Assembly (NCBI GenBank): GCA_016214985.1 | Contig: JACRMM010000022.1 | Coordinates: forward strand, 89,090 to 153,089 | DNA: 64,000 nt | Direction of reading: 5' to 3' | Source: Deltaproteobacteria bacterium | Lineage (GTDB): Bacteria; Desulfobacterota; Deferrisomatia; Deferrisomatales; JACRMM01 | In this document: one piece after another, positions 12,553-21,314 of the stretch | Position numbering within the stretch: position 1 is the stretch's first letter | Layout: each line of letters opens with the position of its first letter | Translations under genes and position numbers: made by a program | Notes under the pieces: generated by a model | Seen by the model: the letters and a program-made list of their open reading frames with translations, nothing else | Told to the model about the DNA's origin: nothing | Database searches by the model: none

Positions 12553-12555
12553 TCA

Positions 12556-12587
12556 AGCTTCCTCGCCGCCTAGCTTCCTCGCCGCCT
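12556..12587. repeat. 16-bp perfect tandem duplication
   Basis: Two adjacent identical copies of AGCTTCCTCGCCGCCT, immediately downstream of the ChaN-PDZ gene stop and upstream of the PH-like gene start (both minus strand). Its complement contains the GGAAGCT and GGCGGC words of the neighbouring octamer arrays. Confidence 0.8.
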
Positions 12588-12599
12588 GGCGTCCTGCTG

Positions 12600-13814
12600 T
12601 CACTCCCCGTGCTTCACCACGTCGTAGGTAACCTGGAGCGGCACGGGCTCTCCGCCCCGGAGGACCTCCAACGGGCCCACGTCGCCCGGCTTGTGAAGGC
12701 TCACCTGGTAGGTGAGGTCGAACACTTCCTTGATGCCGGTCCTGTCCACCGAGACGATGACGTCGCCCGACCGGAGGCCGGCCTTCTCGCCCGGGCTGCC
12801 GGGCAGCACCCCCACCACGCGCACCCCCTTCTTGTCCGCCTCCTCGATCTGCACCCCGAGCATCACCCGTTGATCTTCGAGGTCGCGGTAGTCCACGGAC
12901 CAGTACACGTCGGCCGAAGGCATGGGGAGCGCGGGGATCTCCACGTCCATCGTCTTCTCCGCGGGAACCGCGACGAGCGCGGTGTTCACGTAGGGCTCGA
13001 CGATCACATAGGGCACCGGAGCCCTGCGGAACACGCGCCGGGGGATCCCGAACCCGTAGCGCACGTGGTTGCCCCCGGCGAAGACCACCAGGCGCCGGCC
13101 CTGGCCCTCGGGGCTCTGGAGGAAGTCCGCCGCGGTCTGGGCCATGGTCTCGTCCCACAGGACCTGGATGCGGTAAAAGACGCTGGGGTCCTTGGACCCC
13201 TTGGCATGCCCGCCCATCATCCCTTCGATGAACGCCCGGTGGTACGGGTCATCGAAGTCCATGGCCGGAAGCTGCTCGGCCATCTCCGGGGGTAACCCCT
13301 CGAGCCCCTTCTCCCGCACGGCGCTCTTGAGGTCGTTGCCGGCGTTGAGGGCCAGCAGGGGCAGCTTGTTGTCGCGGGCGAAGCGCAGGATGTCTCGGTA
13401 GTAGGGGAACGTGTTCCCCCAGTTCTCCTGCCAGACCCGCAGAAACTCCTTCTCGTCGGAGCGCCCCTGGATGTAGTCGTCCACCTTTACCTGAGATGGC
13501 CGGCGCAGCATCTCCAGGCCCAGGGCCAGCTTGCCCGGGAATCGCTGGGCGAGTCCCTCGAGGACGGCGAGCTCGACCCCGTGGTCGTCCAGGCTGTCGT
13601 GGGACTCGCCCACATACACGACCGGAAACTGGGCCAGATAGTCGAGGAGCTCCGTCTGGCTGAGGAGGCGACCCGTCTTGAGGTGAAGGATGTCCCCTTT
13701 GGCCAGGGTTGTGGGCTCCCGGTAGGGGGACTCGATCCGGAGGCTGCCCTGGTCCACGGCACAGCCGAGGAGGAACCCGATCGGGAGCAGGGACAAGAGA
13801 AGAGCGGTTCGCAT
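12600..13814 (-). CDS. ChaN-like lipoprotein fused to a C-terminal PDZ domain
   Basis: 404 residues. Starts MRTALLLSLLPIGFLLGCAV: a lipoprotein signal with lipobox LLGC, so probably attached to a membrane by the neighbouring lgt/lspA pathway. Residues ~40-290 match the ChaN/DUF399 haem-binding fold: VVYVGESHDSLDDHGVELAV, LALGLEMLRR, DDYI, and GGNHVRYGFGIP. Residues ~320-400 are a PDZ domain (MLGVQIEEA, PGSPGEKAGLRSGDVIVSVD). ChaN proteins have been linked to haem/iron uptake; a PDZ tail could dock a peptide or protein partner. ATG 13814 is chosen over an upstream frame extension at 13853 because it gives the signal peptide. Confidence 0.82.
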   Translation of the reverse strand: MRTALLLSLLPIGFLLGCAVDQGSLRIESPYREPTTLAKGDILHLKTGRLLSQTELLDYLAQFPVVYVGESHDSLDDHGVELAVLEGLAQRFPGKLALGLEMLRRPSQVKVDDYIQGRSDEKEFLRVWQENWGNTFPYYRDILRFARDNKLPLLALNAGNDLKSAVREKGLEGLPPEMAEQLPAMDFDDPYHRAFIEGMMGGHAKGSKDPSVFYRIQVLWDETMAQTAADFLQSPEGQGRRLVVFAGGNHVRYGFGIPRRVFRRAPVPYVIVEPYVNTALVAVPAEKTMDVEIPALPMPSADVYWSVDYRDLEDQRVMLGVQIEEADKKGVRVVGVLPGSPGEKAGLRSGDVIVSVDRTGIKEVFDLTYQVSLHKPGDVGPLEVLRGGEPVPLQVTYDVVKHGE

Positions 13815-13849
13815 GGTTGACCTCGTGCGGCAGGGAGCGGAAGTCGGCT

Positions 13850-14620
13850 TCACGCCCCGGGGCGGGCGTGTCCCCGGGACTGAGAGTACAGGATCCAGAG
13901 GCCGAACAGAAACAGTGGGATCCCGAGTGCCTGGCTCGTGGAGAGAGGGCCGAGGGATCCCCGCGGGTCATCACGGAAGATCTCCACCGTGAAGCGAAGG
14001 GCCGGGTAGGCGGTGAGGTAGGCGCCGAAGACCTGGCCCTCGAACCGGCGCCGGCGGCCGACGACCCCGTAGAGAATGGCGAACAGGGCGAACGCCGCGG
14101 CGGATTCGTAGAGCTGGGTCGGGTGCAGGGGCACGCCGAGCCGTGCGAGACTGCGCGGGTTCGTGAACGTCACGGCCCAGGGCAGGTGGCACTCCGCTCC
14201 GTAGCAGCACCCGGCGAAGAAGCACCCGACGCGCCCGAGCGCCTGCCCGAGCACGAGGCCCGGAGCGATGGCGTCGGCCGTGTCCCACAGGGGCAGGTGG
14301 TGGCGGCGGACGAACCACACCGCCGCGAGCGCTGCGCCGATGAAGCCGCCGTAGAACACGAGCCCACCCTTCCAGAGGGCGAGGATCTGTCCCGGATTCG
14401 CCGCGAAGTACCGCCACTCCAGGAGGACGAAGAACAGCCGCGCGCCCAGGACGGCCGACACCAGGATCGCGAAGCACAGATCCTGGAACTCCTTCGCGTC
14501 GATGCCATAGCGGCGCGCCTCTCGCCCGCCGATCCACAGGGCGGAGGCGAAACCGAGCGCCACCAGCAGGCCGTAGGTGTAGAGCTTGAACGGGCCGAGC
14601 TCGAAGAGGATGGGATGCAT
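13850..14620 (-). CDS. lgt: Prolipoprotein diacylglyceryl transferase
   Basis: Inner-membrane enzyme that adds diacylglycerol from phosphatidylglycerol to the lipobox Cys of prolipoproteins. 256 residues with about seven TM helices, the Lgt signature GRVGCFFAGCCYG (about residues 129-141), HPTQLYES and the N-terminal YTYGLLVALGF. Length is normal. ATG 14620. It is separated from lspA by an octamer repeat array, so lspA and lgt are adjacent, and a lipoprotein gene follows. Confidence 0.95.
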   Translation of the reverse strand: MHPILFELGPFKLYTYGLLVALGFASALWIGGREARRYGIDAKEFQDLCFAILVSAVLGARLFFVLLEWRYFAANPGQILALWKGGLVFYGGFIGAALAAVWFVRRHHLPLWDTADAIAPGLVLGQALGRVGCFFAGCCYGAECHLPWAVTFTNPRSLARLGVPLHPTQLYESAAAFALFAILYGVVGRRRRFEGQVFGAYLTAYPALRFTVEIFRDDPRGSLGPLSTSQALGIPLFLFGLWILYSQSRGHARPGA

Positions 14621-14632
14621 GGGGACCCCGTT

Positions 14633-14806
14633 GGGAGGCTGGGAAGCTGGGAAGCTGGGAAGCTGGGAAGCTCGAAGCTGGGAAGCTAGGAAGCTGGGAA
14701 GCTAGGAAGCTCGAAGCTGGGAAGCTAGGAGCCGGAAGGCTGCGCTGCACCACCTTTCCAGCCCTCTCGCATTCCAGCTTTCTAGCTTTCCCGCCTTCCA
14801 GCCTTC
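14633..14806. repeat. GGGAAGCT octamer array with inverted copies
   Basis: From 14633 to about 14729 the sequence is a near-continuous run of GGGAAGCT / AGGAAGCT / CGAAGCT units (about a dozen). From 14771 to 14806 the complementary orientation appears (TTCCAGCTTTCTAGCTTTCC). The array fills the lspA-lgt gap and supplies the last codons and the stop of lspA. Confidence 0.9.
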
Positions 14807-15285
14807 TTTCCGAAGATCTCTTCCCCGATCAAGAGCACCATGCCCACGGTGATCGCCGAGTCCGCCACGTTGAAGGGCGGCCAGTGGTGGGTCCTCCAGA
14901 AGACGTCGAGGAAGTCTACGACCTCGCCCCACCGCACCCGGTCGATGAGGTTGCCGACCGCGCCGCCGAAGACCAGCGACAACGCGGCCAGCGTCCAGGG
15001 GCGGCCTCGCGGCAGCCGGGCCACGACCACGAGGATCACCGTGAGGGCCACGGCCGTGACGACCAGGAAGAAGGGGCGGCGGAAGCTCTCGGGCTGGTTG
15101 GCGAGAAAGCTGAACGCGGCCCCTGGGTTTCGCAGGTACGTGAGGTGGAACAGTCCCTCCACGACGGGGCGGCTCTCGTAGAGGGCGAGCGTGGCACGCA
15201 CCCAGGCCTTGGTCGCCTGGTCCAGGCCGACGATCGCGCCGGCGACGGCGGCGAACGGCGCGAGCTTCCGGGCGAGGTCGGTCAC
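14782..15285 (-). CDS. lspA: Lipoprotein signal peptidase (signal peptidase II)
   Basis: Aspartyl membrane protease that cuts the signal peptide from diacylated prolipoproteins. 167 residues, four TM helices. Catalytic Asp residues lie in [20 protein letters not shown] and in [15 protein letters not shown] start at 15285 overlaps the ileS stop (GTGA), so the two are translationally coupled. The C-terminal KKAGRRES and the stop codon are encoded by the neighbouring octamer repeat. A much longer upstream open frame is a shadow of ileS. Confidence 0.95.
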   Translation of the reverse strand: MTDLARKLAPFAAVAGAIVGLDQATKAWVRATLALYESRPVVEGLFHLTYLRNPGAAFSFLANQPESFRRPFFLVVTAVALTVILVVVARLPRGRPWTLAALSLVFGGAVGNLIDRVRWGEVVDFLDVFWRTHHWPPFNVADSAITVGMVLLIGEEIFGKKAGRRES

Positions 15286-18077
15286 GCGGGCTCCAGGTGC
15301 GCCACGCACCGGCCGCAGGCTTCCGGGTGCTCGGCCGTCTGTCCCACGGACGGCGAATAGTTCCAACACCGCTGGCACTTCTGTCCCTCGGCGCGGGCCA
15401 CGTCGACCGCGACGCCCGGCACTTGCGGGTCGGCGAAGGCCCCGCCCTGGCCGGGCCTCACCTCGGCCTGGCTGACGATGAAGAGGAAGGGCAGCTCCTC
15501 CGCGTAGGGGGCGAGGAACTCGGCCCAGGCGGAGTCGACGTGGAGCACCACCCGGGCGTCGAGCGAGTGGCCGATCACCTTGGCGGCCCGCGCCTCCTCG
15601 GCGGCCCGGGTCACGAGCCCCCGCAGGTCCTTGAGCTTCTGCCAGCGCTCGGCGAGCGCGCCGTCCAGCGCCGCGGTCTCCACCTCGGGGAAGAGTTGCT
15701 CGTGCACGCTCCCCTGGGCGTCGGGCAGGTGGTTCCACACCTCGTCGGCTGTGAACGCGAGCACGGGCGCCATGAGGCGGATCAGGCGATCCAGGATCTC
15801 CCGAAGGGCGGTCTGGGCCGCGCGCCGGCCGCGGCTCGCGGCCGGGAAGGTGTAGAGCCGGTCCTTGAGGATGTCGAGGTAGAACGCCGACAGGTCCACG
15901 GTGCAGTAGTTGTGCAGCCGGTGGAAGATCGCGTGGAACTCATACTCCTCGTAGGCCCTACGGCACCGCTCGACCAGGCGATTGACCTGGTCCAGCGCGT
16001 AGCGGTCGATCTCCGGAAGCTCGACGCGGGGCACCGCGTCCCGGGCGGGGTCGAAGTCGGAGAGGTTCCCGAGGAGGAACCGGCAGGTGTTGCGGATCTT
16101 CCGGTACGCCTCCACGAGGCGGGTGAGGATTTCGTCGGAGATGCGGATGTCGTCGCGGTAGTCCTCGGCCGCGACCCACAGACGGAGGATCTCCGCGCCG
16201 TACTTCTTCACGACCTGCTCGGGCGCGATGACGTTGCCGGTGCTCTTCGACATCTTCTTGCCCTGGCCGTCCACGACGAAGCCGTGGGTGAGCACTGCCC
16301 GGTAGGGAGCCGCCCCGCGCGTGCCGACCGAGGTCAGAAGGCTCGAGTGGAACCATCCCCGGTGCTGGTCCGAACCCTCGAGGTAGAGGTCGGCGGGGCT
16401 CCCGAGGTCGGCCCGCTGTTCCAGCACCGCGGCGTGGGACACGCCCGAATCGAACCACACGTCGAGAATGTCCTCCTCCTTCCGGAGGTTTCGGCTGCCG
16501 CACGAGGGGCAGGCGGCGCCGGCAGGGAGGAAGTCCGAGAGCGGGCGGTCGAACCAGGAGTCGGCGCCCTCGGCGTCGAACCGGGCCGCCGCGTTGTCCG
16601 CGAGTTTGCGGCTCATGTACACCCCGTCGGCGCAGTCCGCGCAGTGGGCCGCCACGATGGGCACGCCCCACACCCTCTGGCGCGAGATGCACCAGTCCGG
16701 CCGCTGAGCGATCATTCCGTAGATCCGCTCGCGGCCCCAGGGCGGGATCCACTGGACCCGGTCGATCTCCTCGAGGGCACGCGTGCGCAGGCCCGTGTCG
16801 TCCATGGAGACGAACCACTGGCGCGTCGACCGGAAGATCACCGGTTTCTTGCAGCGCCAGCAGTGCGGGTACGAGTGCGTGACCGTGCCCTGGTGCAGGA
16901 GCGCCCCGGCCTGGGCCAGGGCTTCACACACGGCCGGGTTGGCCTGAAACACTCCTCGGCCTGCAAACCCGCCCACGTCGGCCGTGAAGCGGCCCTGCTC
17001 GTCGACCGGGGCGTACGCCTCGAGGCCGTACTCGAGGCCGACCTGGTAGTCCTCCTGGCCGTGCCCGGGGGCGGTGTGGACGCAGCCCGTGCCGGCTTCG
17101 AGGGTCACGTGGTCGCCGAGGATCAGGAAGCTCGGGCGGTCGTAGAGCGGGTGGCGAAGGGTCCGGCGCTCCAGGTCCCGCGGGTCGAGGCCGCAGAGCT
17201 CGGTCCAGGCGGCGACGCCCGCCTCCTCGAACACCACCGGTGCCAGGCGCCGGGCCAGGATCAGCACCTCGCCGACGGCGGTCCCCTCGGTGATCTCGTA
17301 GGCCGCGTACTCGAACTCCGGGTGGAGCGCCACGGCCAGATTGGCGGGGATCGTCCACGGGGTTGTGGTCCAGATGACCACGCTCACCCGTTTGCCCGCG
17401 AGCGCCGGATCGAGCTCGGCCGGATCGCCGCCGTAGGGGAACTTGACGTAGATGCTGGGGCTCGACTTTTCGGCGTACTCGACCTCGGCCTCAGCGAGCG
17501 CGGTCTGGCAGGTCACGCACCAGTACACCGGTTTCTTGCCCACGTAGACGGCGCCGGCCTCCATGAGGCGTCCGAGCTCCCGCACGATCTGGGCCTCGTA
17601 GGAGTGGGCCATGGTGAGGTAGGGGTCGTCCCAGGTGCCGAAGATCCCGAGCCGGGCGAACTCGTCTCGCTGGATGGCCACGAATTTCTCGGCATAGGCG
17701 CGGCAGTGGCGGCGCACCTCGGCCTTGCTCATGCCCTCCTTCGCCTTGCCGAGCTCCTTGTCCACCTGGTGCTCGATCGGGAGGCCGTGGCAGTCCCAGC
17801 CGGGCACGTAGGGGCTCCGGAAGCCCGCCATGGTACGCGACTTGACGATGATGTCCTTCAGAATCTTGTTGATCGCGTGGCCCATGTGGATGTGACCGTT
17901 GGCGTAGGGCGGGCCGTCGTGGAGGATGAAGCTCGGCCGGCCCGCGCCCCGGGCCAGGATCCTCGCGTAGAGCTGCTCTTCCTCCCACCGCCGGAGGACC
18001 TCGGGCTCGCGCCGGACCAGGTCGGCCTTCATGGGGAAGGCGGTCTGGGGAAGGTTCAGTGTGTCCTTGTAATCCAT
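15282..18077 (-). CDS. ileS: Isoleucyl-tRNA synthetase
   Basis: Charges tRNA-Ile. 931 residues, the usual bacterial type 1 length. The HIGH element is in [20 protein letters not shown] (about 55-75), the CP1 editing domain follows, [12 protein letters not shown] and the KMSKS loop (KKMSKSTGN, about 605) are present, and the C-terminal zinc ribbon reads [10 protein letters not shown] with a later CGRC. ATG 18077 ([17 protein letters not shown]) is the family N-terminus; the frame continues upstream only by composition. Coupled to lspA, an arrangement common in proteobacteria. No T-box is visible upstream. Confidence 0.97.
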   Translation of the reverse strand: MDYKDTLNLPQTAFPMKADLVRREPEVLRRWEEEQLYARILARGAGRPSFILHDGPPYANGHIHMGHAINKILKDIIVKSRTMAGFRSPYVPGWDCHGLPIEHQVDKELGKAKEGMSKAEVRRHCRAYAEKFVAIQRDEFARLGIFGTWDDPYLTMAHSYEAQIVRELGRLMEAGAVYVGKKPVYWCVTCQTALAEAEVEYAEKSSPSIYVKFPYGGDPAELDPALAGKRVSVVIWTTTPWTIPANLAVALHPEFEYAAYEITEGTAVGEVLILARRLAPVVFEEAGVAAWTELCGLDPRDLERRTLRHPLYDRPSFLILGDHVTLEAGTGCVHTAPGHGQEDYQVGLEYGLEAYAPVDEQGRFTADVGGFAGRGVFQANPAVCEALAQAGALLHQGTVTHSYPHCWRCKKPVIFRSTRQWFVSMDDTGLRTRALEEIDRVQWIPPWGRERIYGMIAQRPDWCISRQRVWGVPIVAAHCADCADGVYMSRKLADNAAARFDAEGADSWFDRPLSDFLPAGAACPSCGSRNLRKEEDILDVWFDSGVSHAAVLEQRADLGSPADLYLEGSDQHRGWFHSSLLTSVGTRGAAPYRAVLTHGFVVDGQGKKMSKSTGNVIAPEQVVKKYGAEILRLWVAAEDYRDDIRISDEILTRLVEAYRKIRNTCRFLLGNLSDFDPARDAVPRVELPEIDRYALDQVNRLVERCRRAYEEYEFHAIFHRLHNYCTVDLSAFYLDILKDRLYTFPAASRGRRAAQTALREILDRLIRLMAPVLAFTADEVWNHLPDAQGSVHEQLFPEVETAALDGALAERWQKLKDLRGLVTRAAEEARAAKVIGHSLDARVVLHVDSAWAEFLAPYAEELPFLFIVSQAEVRPGQGGAFADPQVPGVAVDVARAEGQKCQRCWNYSPSVGQTAEHPEACGRCVAHLEPA

Positions 18078-18207
18078 CGGGTTCCTCAGAGGAGGAGGGC
18101 CGGAGATGCGCGTCCGGACGGGAAGGGCGGCAACGTTAGCAGAGCGGGGAGCGAATGTGAAGCCTGGCAGCGGGGCGCTGCAGGGGGATCGTGCGTCAAG
18201 GGAACTT

Positions 18208-18229
18208 GAGCCAGCGTCGCCGCTGGCTC
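18208..18229. repeat. REP-like perfect hairpin between rpe and ileS
   Basis: GAGCCAGCG-TCGC-CGCTGGCTC: a perfect 9-bp inverted repeat with a 4-base loop in the 239-bp gap 18078-18316. There is no T-run on either side, so it looks more like a REP-type palindrome than a Rho-independent terminator. Nothing else was recognised in this gap. Confidence 0.5.
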
Positions 18230-18316
18230 CCACACGGTTGGGGCGTTCGAGCCGGAGGAGGTTCTGCTCCCGTCGAGGACAGTTTTCCGCCGATGGTCGG
18301 ATCCCTCTGCGTGTGG

Positions 18317-18985
18317 CTATCCGTGGGTACACGCCTCTCGCAGCCGCCGGATCCGCTCGCCGTAGTCGCCGCCGAAGACGTAGGAGCCGGCCACGAAGGC
18401 GTCGGCCCCGGCTGCGGCGCAGGCGCCGACGGTCTCGTCGGTGACGCCGCCGTCCACCTCGATGCAGAGGTCGAGGCCGCGGCTGGCGGCGAGCCGGCGC
18501 AGTTCGGCGACCTTCGGAACTGCGGCCGGGATGAACGTCTGGCCGCCGAAGCCCGGGTTGACGCTCATGACCAGCACCAGGTCGGCGAGGTCGAGCACGT
18601 GCTCCACGACGCAGACCGGAGTCGAGGGGTTCAGCGACACTCCGGCCTTCAGGCCCAGGTCCCGGATCTGCTGCAGGTTTCGGTGGAGGTGGGGACACGC
18701 CTCCGCGTGGACGGTGAGGAGGGTGGCCCCGGCCCGGGCGAAGTCGGCGACGAAGCGCTCCGGCTCCACGATCATGAGGTGCACGTCCAGGGGCTTCGCC
18801 GTAGCCCTCCGGACCGCCTGGACCACGGGGGGGCCGATGGTCAGGTTGGGGACGAAACGGCCGTCCATGACGTCCACGTGGATCCAGTCGGCGCCGGCCG
18901 CGTCCACGGCCCGAACCTCCTCGGCCAGGCGGCCGAAGTCTGCGGACAGGACGCTCGGGGCGACGATGATGCGGTCACGGCTCAT
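18317..18985 (-). CDS. rpe: Ribulose-phosphate 3-epimerase
   Basis: Interconverts ribulose-5-phosphate and xylulose-5-phosphate (pentose phosphate pathway). 222 residues, TIM-barrel. Conserved elements are [59 protein letters not shown] and IEVDGGV, covering the metal ligands (His and Asp residues) and the two catalytic Asp. ATG 18985; it overlaps the end of the upstream PASTA gene by 11 bp, part of the rsmB-PASTA-rpe operon. Confidence 0.95.
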   Translation of the reverse strand: MSRDRIIVAPSVLSADFGRLAEEVRAVDAAGADWIHVDVMDGRFVPNLTIGPPVVQAVRRATAKPLDVHLMIVEPERFVADFARAGATLLTVHAEACPHLHRNLQQIRDLGLKAGVSLNPSTPVCVVEHVLDLADLVLVMSVNPGFGGQTFIPAAVPKVAELRRLAASRGLDLCIEVDGGVTDETVGACAAAGADAFVAGSYVFGGDYGERIRRLREACTHG

Positions 18986-19736
18986 GCTTGGCTCCCTCGT
19001 CGGTGGGCGGCGGAGGCTCGTCTCTTGCTTTGGCGGCGGCGAGGCGAACGCCGGTACCCCTCGGGATCGGCGACCCGGCCGCCGGGTCCTGGCGCAGCAC
19101 GAGGTCCTCCTTCGTCGGGTCATCGGTCGGCACGTCGTCCAAGGCCTCTACCCGCACGCCGAGCTCGTCCAGGGTTGCGGCGGCCCGGCCGTACGTGAGG
19201 CCCACGAGCCGCGGCATCCGGTAGATTGTGGGCCGAGGACCGGACCATATCACCAGGGGCACGGCCGTGCCCTTGAGCAACCGGCTCCCCGGGGCCGCCC
19301 CCTGCGCCACGACCTGGCCCTCGGGCCCCCCCGGGATGCGGGTCGCCACCGCGGCTTGGAGCCCCGCTTCGATCAGGACAATGCGCGCCTCCTCCGTAGG
19401 CAGGCCGGCCAGCTCGGGCACTGCGTGGCGCTCGGCGCCGCGGGAGAGGATCACCCGGACGCGGCGGCCGGCCTTGACGACGCGGCCCGCCTCGGGCTGC
19501 TGCCGGATGACGTGGTTCTCGGGCACCTGGTCGGAGTACTCGAACTCGGTCAGCTCCAGGCCGAGCTTCTTCGCGTCGAGGGCGTCGAGCGCCTGGGCGA
19601 GACCGAGGCCTGCGACCGGCGGGACGGCGACCTCCGGAGTCCGCTCCACGACGAACGAGACGCTGAGGTAGGTGGCGATACCGGCTACGCAGGCAGCCAG
19701 GGTTCCATACAGGGCAAAGAGCAGGAAGCGCTTCAT
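18975..19736 (-). CDS. Membrane-anchored PASTA-domain protein
   Basis: 253 residues. One N-terminal TM (FLLFALYGTLAACVAGIATYL) then about three PASTA repeats (start points near VAVPPVAGLGLAQALDALDA, HAVPELAGLPTEEARIVLIE, and YRMPRLVGLTYGRAAATLDE), with a short acidic/proline tail. PASTA domains bind peptidoglycan or its precursors. No kinase or transpeptidase domain is attached, so this is a stand-alone cell-envelope PASTA protein. Its ATG overlaps the rsmB stop by 4 bases and its end overlaps the rpe start. Confidence 0.85.
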   Translation of the reverse strand: MKRFLLFALYGTLAACVAGIATYLSVSFVVERTPEVAVPPVAGLGLAQALDALDAKKLGLELTEFEYSDQVPENHVIRQQPEAGRVVKAGRRVRVILSRGAERHAVPELAGLPTEEARIVLIEAGLQAAVATRIPGGPEGQVVAQGAAPGSRLLKGTAVPLVIWSGPRPTIYRMPRLVGLTYGRAAATLDELGVRVEALDDVPTDDPTKEDLVLRQDPAAGSPIPRGTGVRLAAAKARDEPPPPTDEGAKHEP

Positions 19737-21100
19737 TCATGGCTCCGTGCGAGGCGCGCGCCGAAGAAGCCGTCCAGCGCCTCCCCCCCCGCCTCTCCGA
19801 CGTGGTCGGGGTAGGTCCGCAGGTCGCCTTCGGCGCTCGTGACCGCGGCCCAGGCGACCGGCCCGGGCGGCGGGGGGGTGCGGTGGAAGTCGGGGCGCTC
19901 GGCCAGGAACGCGGCGACGAGGTCCTCGTTCTCGGCACGAAGGGTCGTGCACGTGGCGTAAACAAGAATGCCGCCGGGGCGGACCGCGTCGGCCAGGTTG
20001 CGCAGCAGCGCGAGCTGCAGGGCGGGGAGCGCCGCGGCCTCCTCGGGCGACCGGCGCCACTTGGCGTCCGGTGTCCGCGACAGCACGCCGAGCCCCGAGC
20101 AGGGAGCGTCGACGAGGACGGCGTCGAAGAGCCGCCCGTCGTCCGGCCGGTACTCCCGGGCGTCGGCGCAGCGTACCTCGACGTTTCCGATTCCCAGACG
20201 GCGGGAGAGCTCCTCGATCATCCGCACGCGGTGTGGGTGCACGTCGAGGGCGACGATCCGGCTGCCCTCGCCCGTCAGACGCGCCAGGTGGGTGGCCTTG
20301 AGACCGGGTGCCGCGCAGGCGTCGAGCACGCTCCAGCCGGGCTGCGGCGCCACCCAGTGGGCGATGAGCTGAGAGGCCTGGTCCTGGACCACGGCGCCCC
20401 CACGGGCCACGACGCCGAGCGCCCGCGGATCGCCGGCCCCCTCGACCCAGACAGCCTCAGGGGCCCAGCGCCCCGCGCCGGCGGTGACGCCCTCGGCCCC
20501 GAGCTCGGCCAAGACGTCCGCGCGCGACGCGGCCGCCAAATCGATCCGCACCGTCAGCGTGGGGATCACGGAGGCGGCGCGGCAGAGGCGTTCGGCACCT
20601 ACCTCGCCGTGTTCTCGCCGCCACACCTCAACCAGCCAGACCGGGCAGCCGAAAAGGAGCGAGAGCCGCATCGCCGGGTCTGCGGGCAGAGTCAGGTCCG
20701 GACCTTGCGCCGCGACCTTGCGCAGGACGGCGTTTACAAAGCCCGAGGCGTGGGCGTGGCCCGAGCGGCGTGCGAGCTCCACCGACTCGGAGACGGCCGC
20801 CCGGTCCGGCACCCGATCGAGGAACAACAGCTGGTACGCCCCCAGCCGGAGGATGTCGAGCAGGAGGGGATGCGTCTTCTCCAGCGGCCGGCTCGAGGCG
20901 CGGGCCAGATGCGCGTCGAGCCGGTTCTGCCACCGCAGCACGCCGTACACCAGGTGGCTCGTCAGGCCCCGGCCCCGGGCGTCGAGCTCCGGGTGCCGGC
21001 CGAGCACGCCGTCGAGCACCGCGTCGGCGAAGGCCTCCCGGCGGCGCATGGCGTGGAGCGCGCTCAGGGCGAGGGATCGGGCATCGGGAGCTTGGCTCAC
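19733..21100 (-). CDS. rsmB: 16S rRNA m5C967 methyltransferase RsmB
   Basis: SAM-dependent cytosine-5 methyltransferase acting on 16S rRNA. 455 residues: an N-terminal NusB-like domain (LALSALHAMRRREAFADAVL, FVNAVLRKVA) and a Rossmann domain with LDACAAPGLKATHLA, VLVDAPCSGLGVLSR (catalytic Cys in the PC motif) and ILVYATCTTLRAENE (second Cys). GTG 21100 has an ideal AGGAGG 5 bases upstream; the in-frame ATG at 21124 falls inside the -10 of the promoter and is rejected. First gene of the rsmB-PASTA-rpe unit. Confidence 0.94.
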   Translation of the reverse strand: MSQAPDARSLALSALHAMRRREAFADAVLDGVLGRHPELDARGRGLTSHLVYGVLRWQNRLDAHLARASSRPLEKTHPLLLDILRLGAYQLLFLDRVPDRAAVSESVELARRSGHAHASGFVNAVLRKVAAQGPDLTLPADPAMRLSLLFGCPVWLVEVWRREHGEVGAERLCRAASVIPTLTVRIDLAAASRADVLAELGAEGVTAGAGRWAPEAVWVEGAGDPRALGVVARGGAVVQDQASQLIAHWVAPQPGWSVLDACAAPGLKATHLARLTGEGSRIVALDVHPHRVRMIEELSRRLGIGNVEVRCADAREYRPDDGRLFDAVLVDAPCSGLGVLSRTPDAKWRRSPEEAAALPALQLALLRNLADAVRPGGILVYATCTTLRAENEDLVAAFLAERPDFHRTPPPPGPVAWAAVTSAEGDLRTYPDHVGEAGGEALDGFFGARLARSHE

Positions 21101-21122
21101 GGGTCCTCCTGGGGGGAGAGGC

Positions 21123-21152
21123 ACTATACCCGCGCGCCGCGTGCCCTGTCAA
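21123..21152 (-). promoter_or_regulatory. Strong sigma-70 promoter of the rsmB operon
   Basis: On the minus strand, TTGACA (21152-21147), an 18-base spacer and TATAGT (21128-21123). This predicts a transcript start near 21116, only about 16 bases before the GTG, leaving just enough leader for the AGGAGG. It is the clearest housekeeping promoter in the window. Confidence 0.75.
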
Positions 21153-21186
21153 AAACGAGAAACCCCAACAAGTTCCAGGGTTTCTC
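21151..21186 (-). terminator. Rho-independent terminator insulating the rsmB promoter
   Basis: GAGAAACCC and GGGTTTCTC (21157-21165 and 21178-21186) form a perfect 9-bp stem with a 12-base loop. On the minus strand it is followed by GTTTTTG, a U-run that merges with the -35 box of rsmB. It would stop minus-strand transcription arriving from the right just before the rsmB promoter. Confidence 0.6.
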
Positions 21187-21229
21187 CTTGAGGACCAGGA
21201 GTGCGGATGCTAGGATTCCCCGCGCTCAG

Positions 21230-21300
21230 CTGTCAGCGCTCAGCGATCAGCGAAATCAAGGGCTTCAAGCTGACAGCGGATCGCTGACAGCGGACAGCTT
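21230..21300. repeat. GCTGACAGC-type inverted repeat before receptor gene
   Basis: Left part AGCTGTCAGCGCTCAGCGAT, right part GCTGACAGCGGATCGCTGAC then AGCGGACAGCTT: inverted relatives of each other and of the repeat at 5338-5425. Both copies lie beside chemoreceptor/che genes. It occupies most of the leader of the cluster B receptor. Confidence 0.65.
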
Positions 21301-21314
21301 GTTGGGAGAAACCC

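Noticed and set aside
14633..14806. Tandem array considered as CRISPR
   Set aside because: Unit is only 8 bp with no spacers; no cas genes nearby.
18208..18229. Rho-independent terminator after rpe
   Set aside because: Strong stem but no T-run on the minus strand; kept as a REP-like palindrome.
18078..18316. T-box leader before ileS
   Set aside because: No T-box sequence (UGGNACCGCG) or specifier-loop pattern seen.
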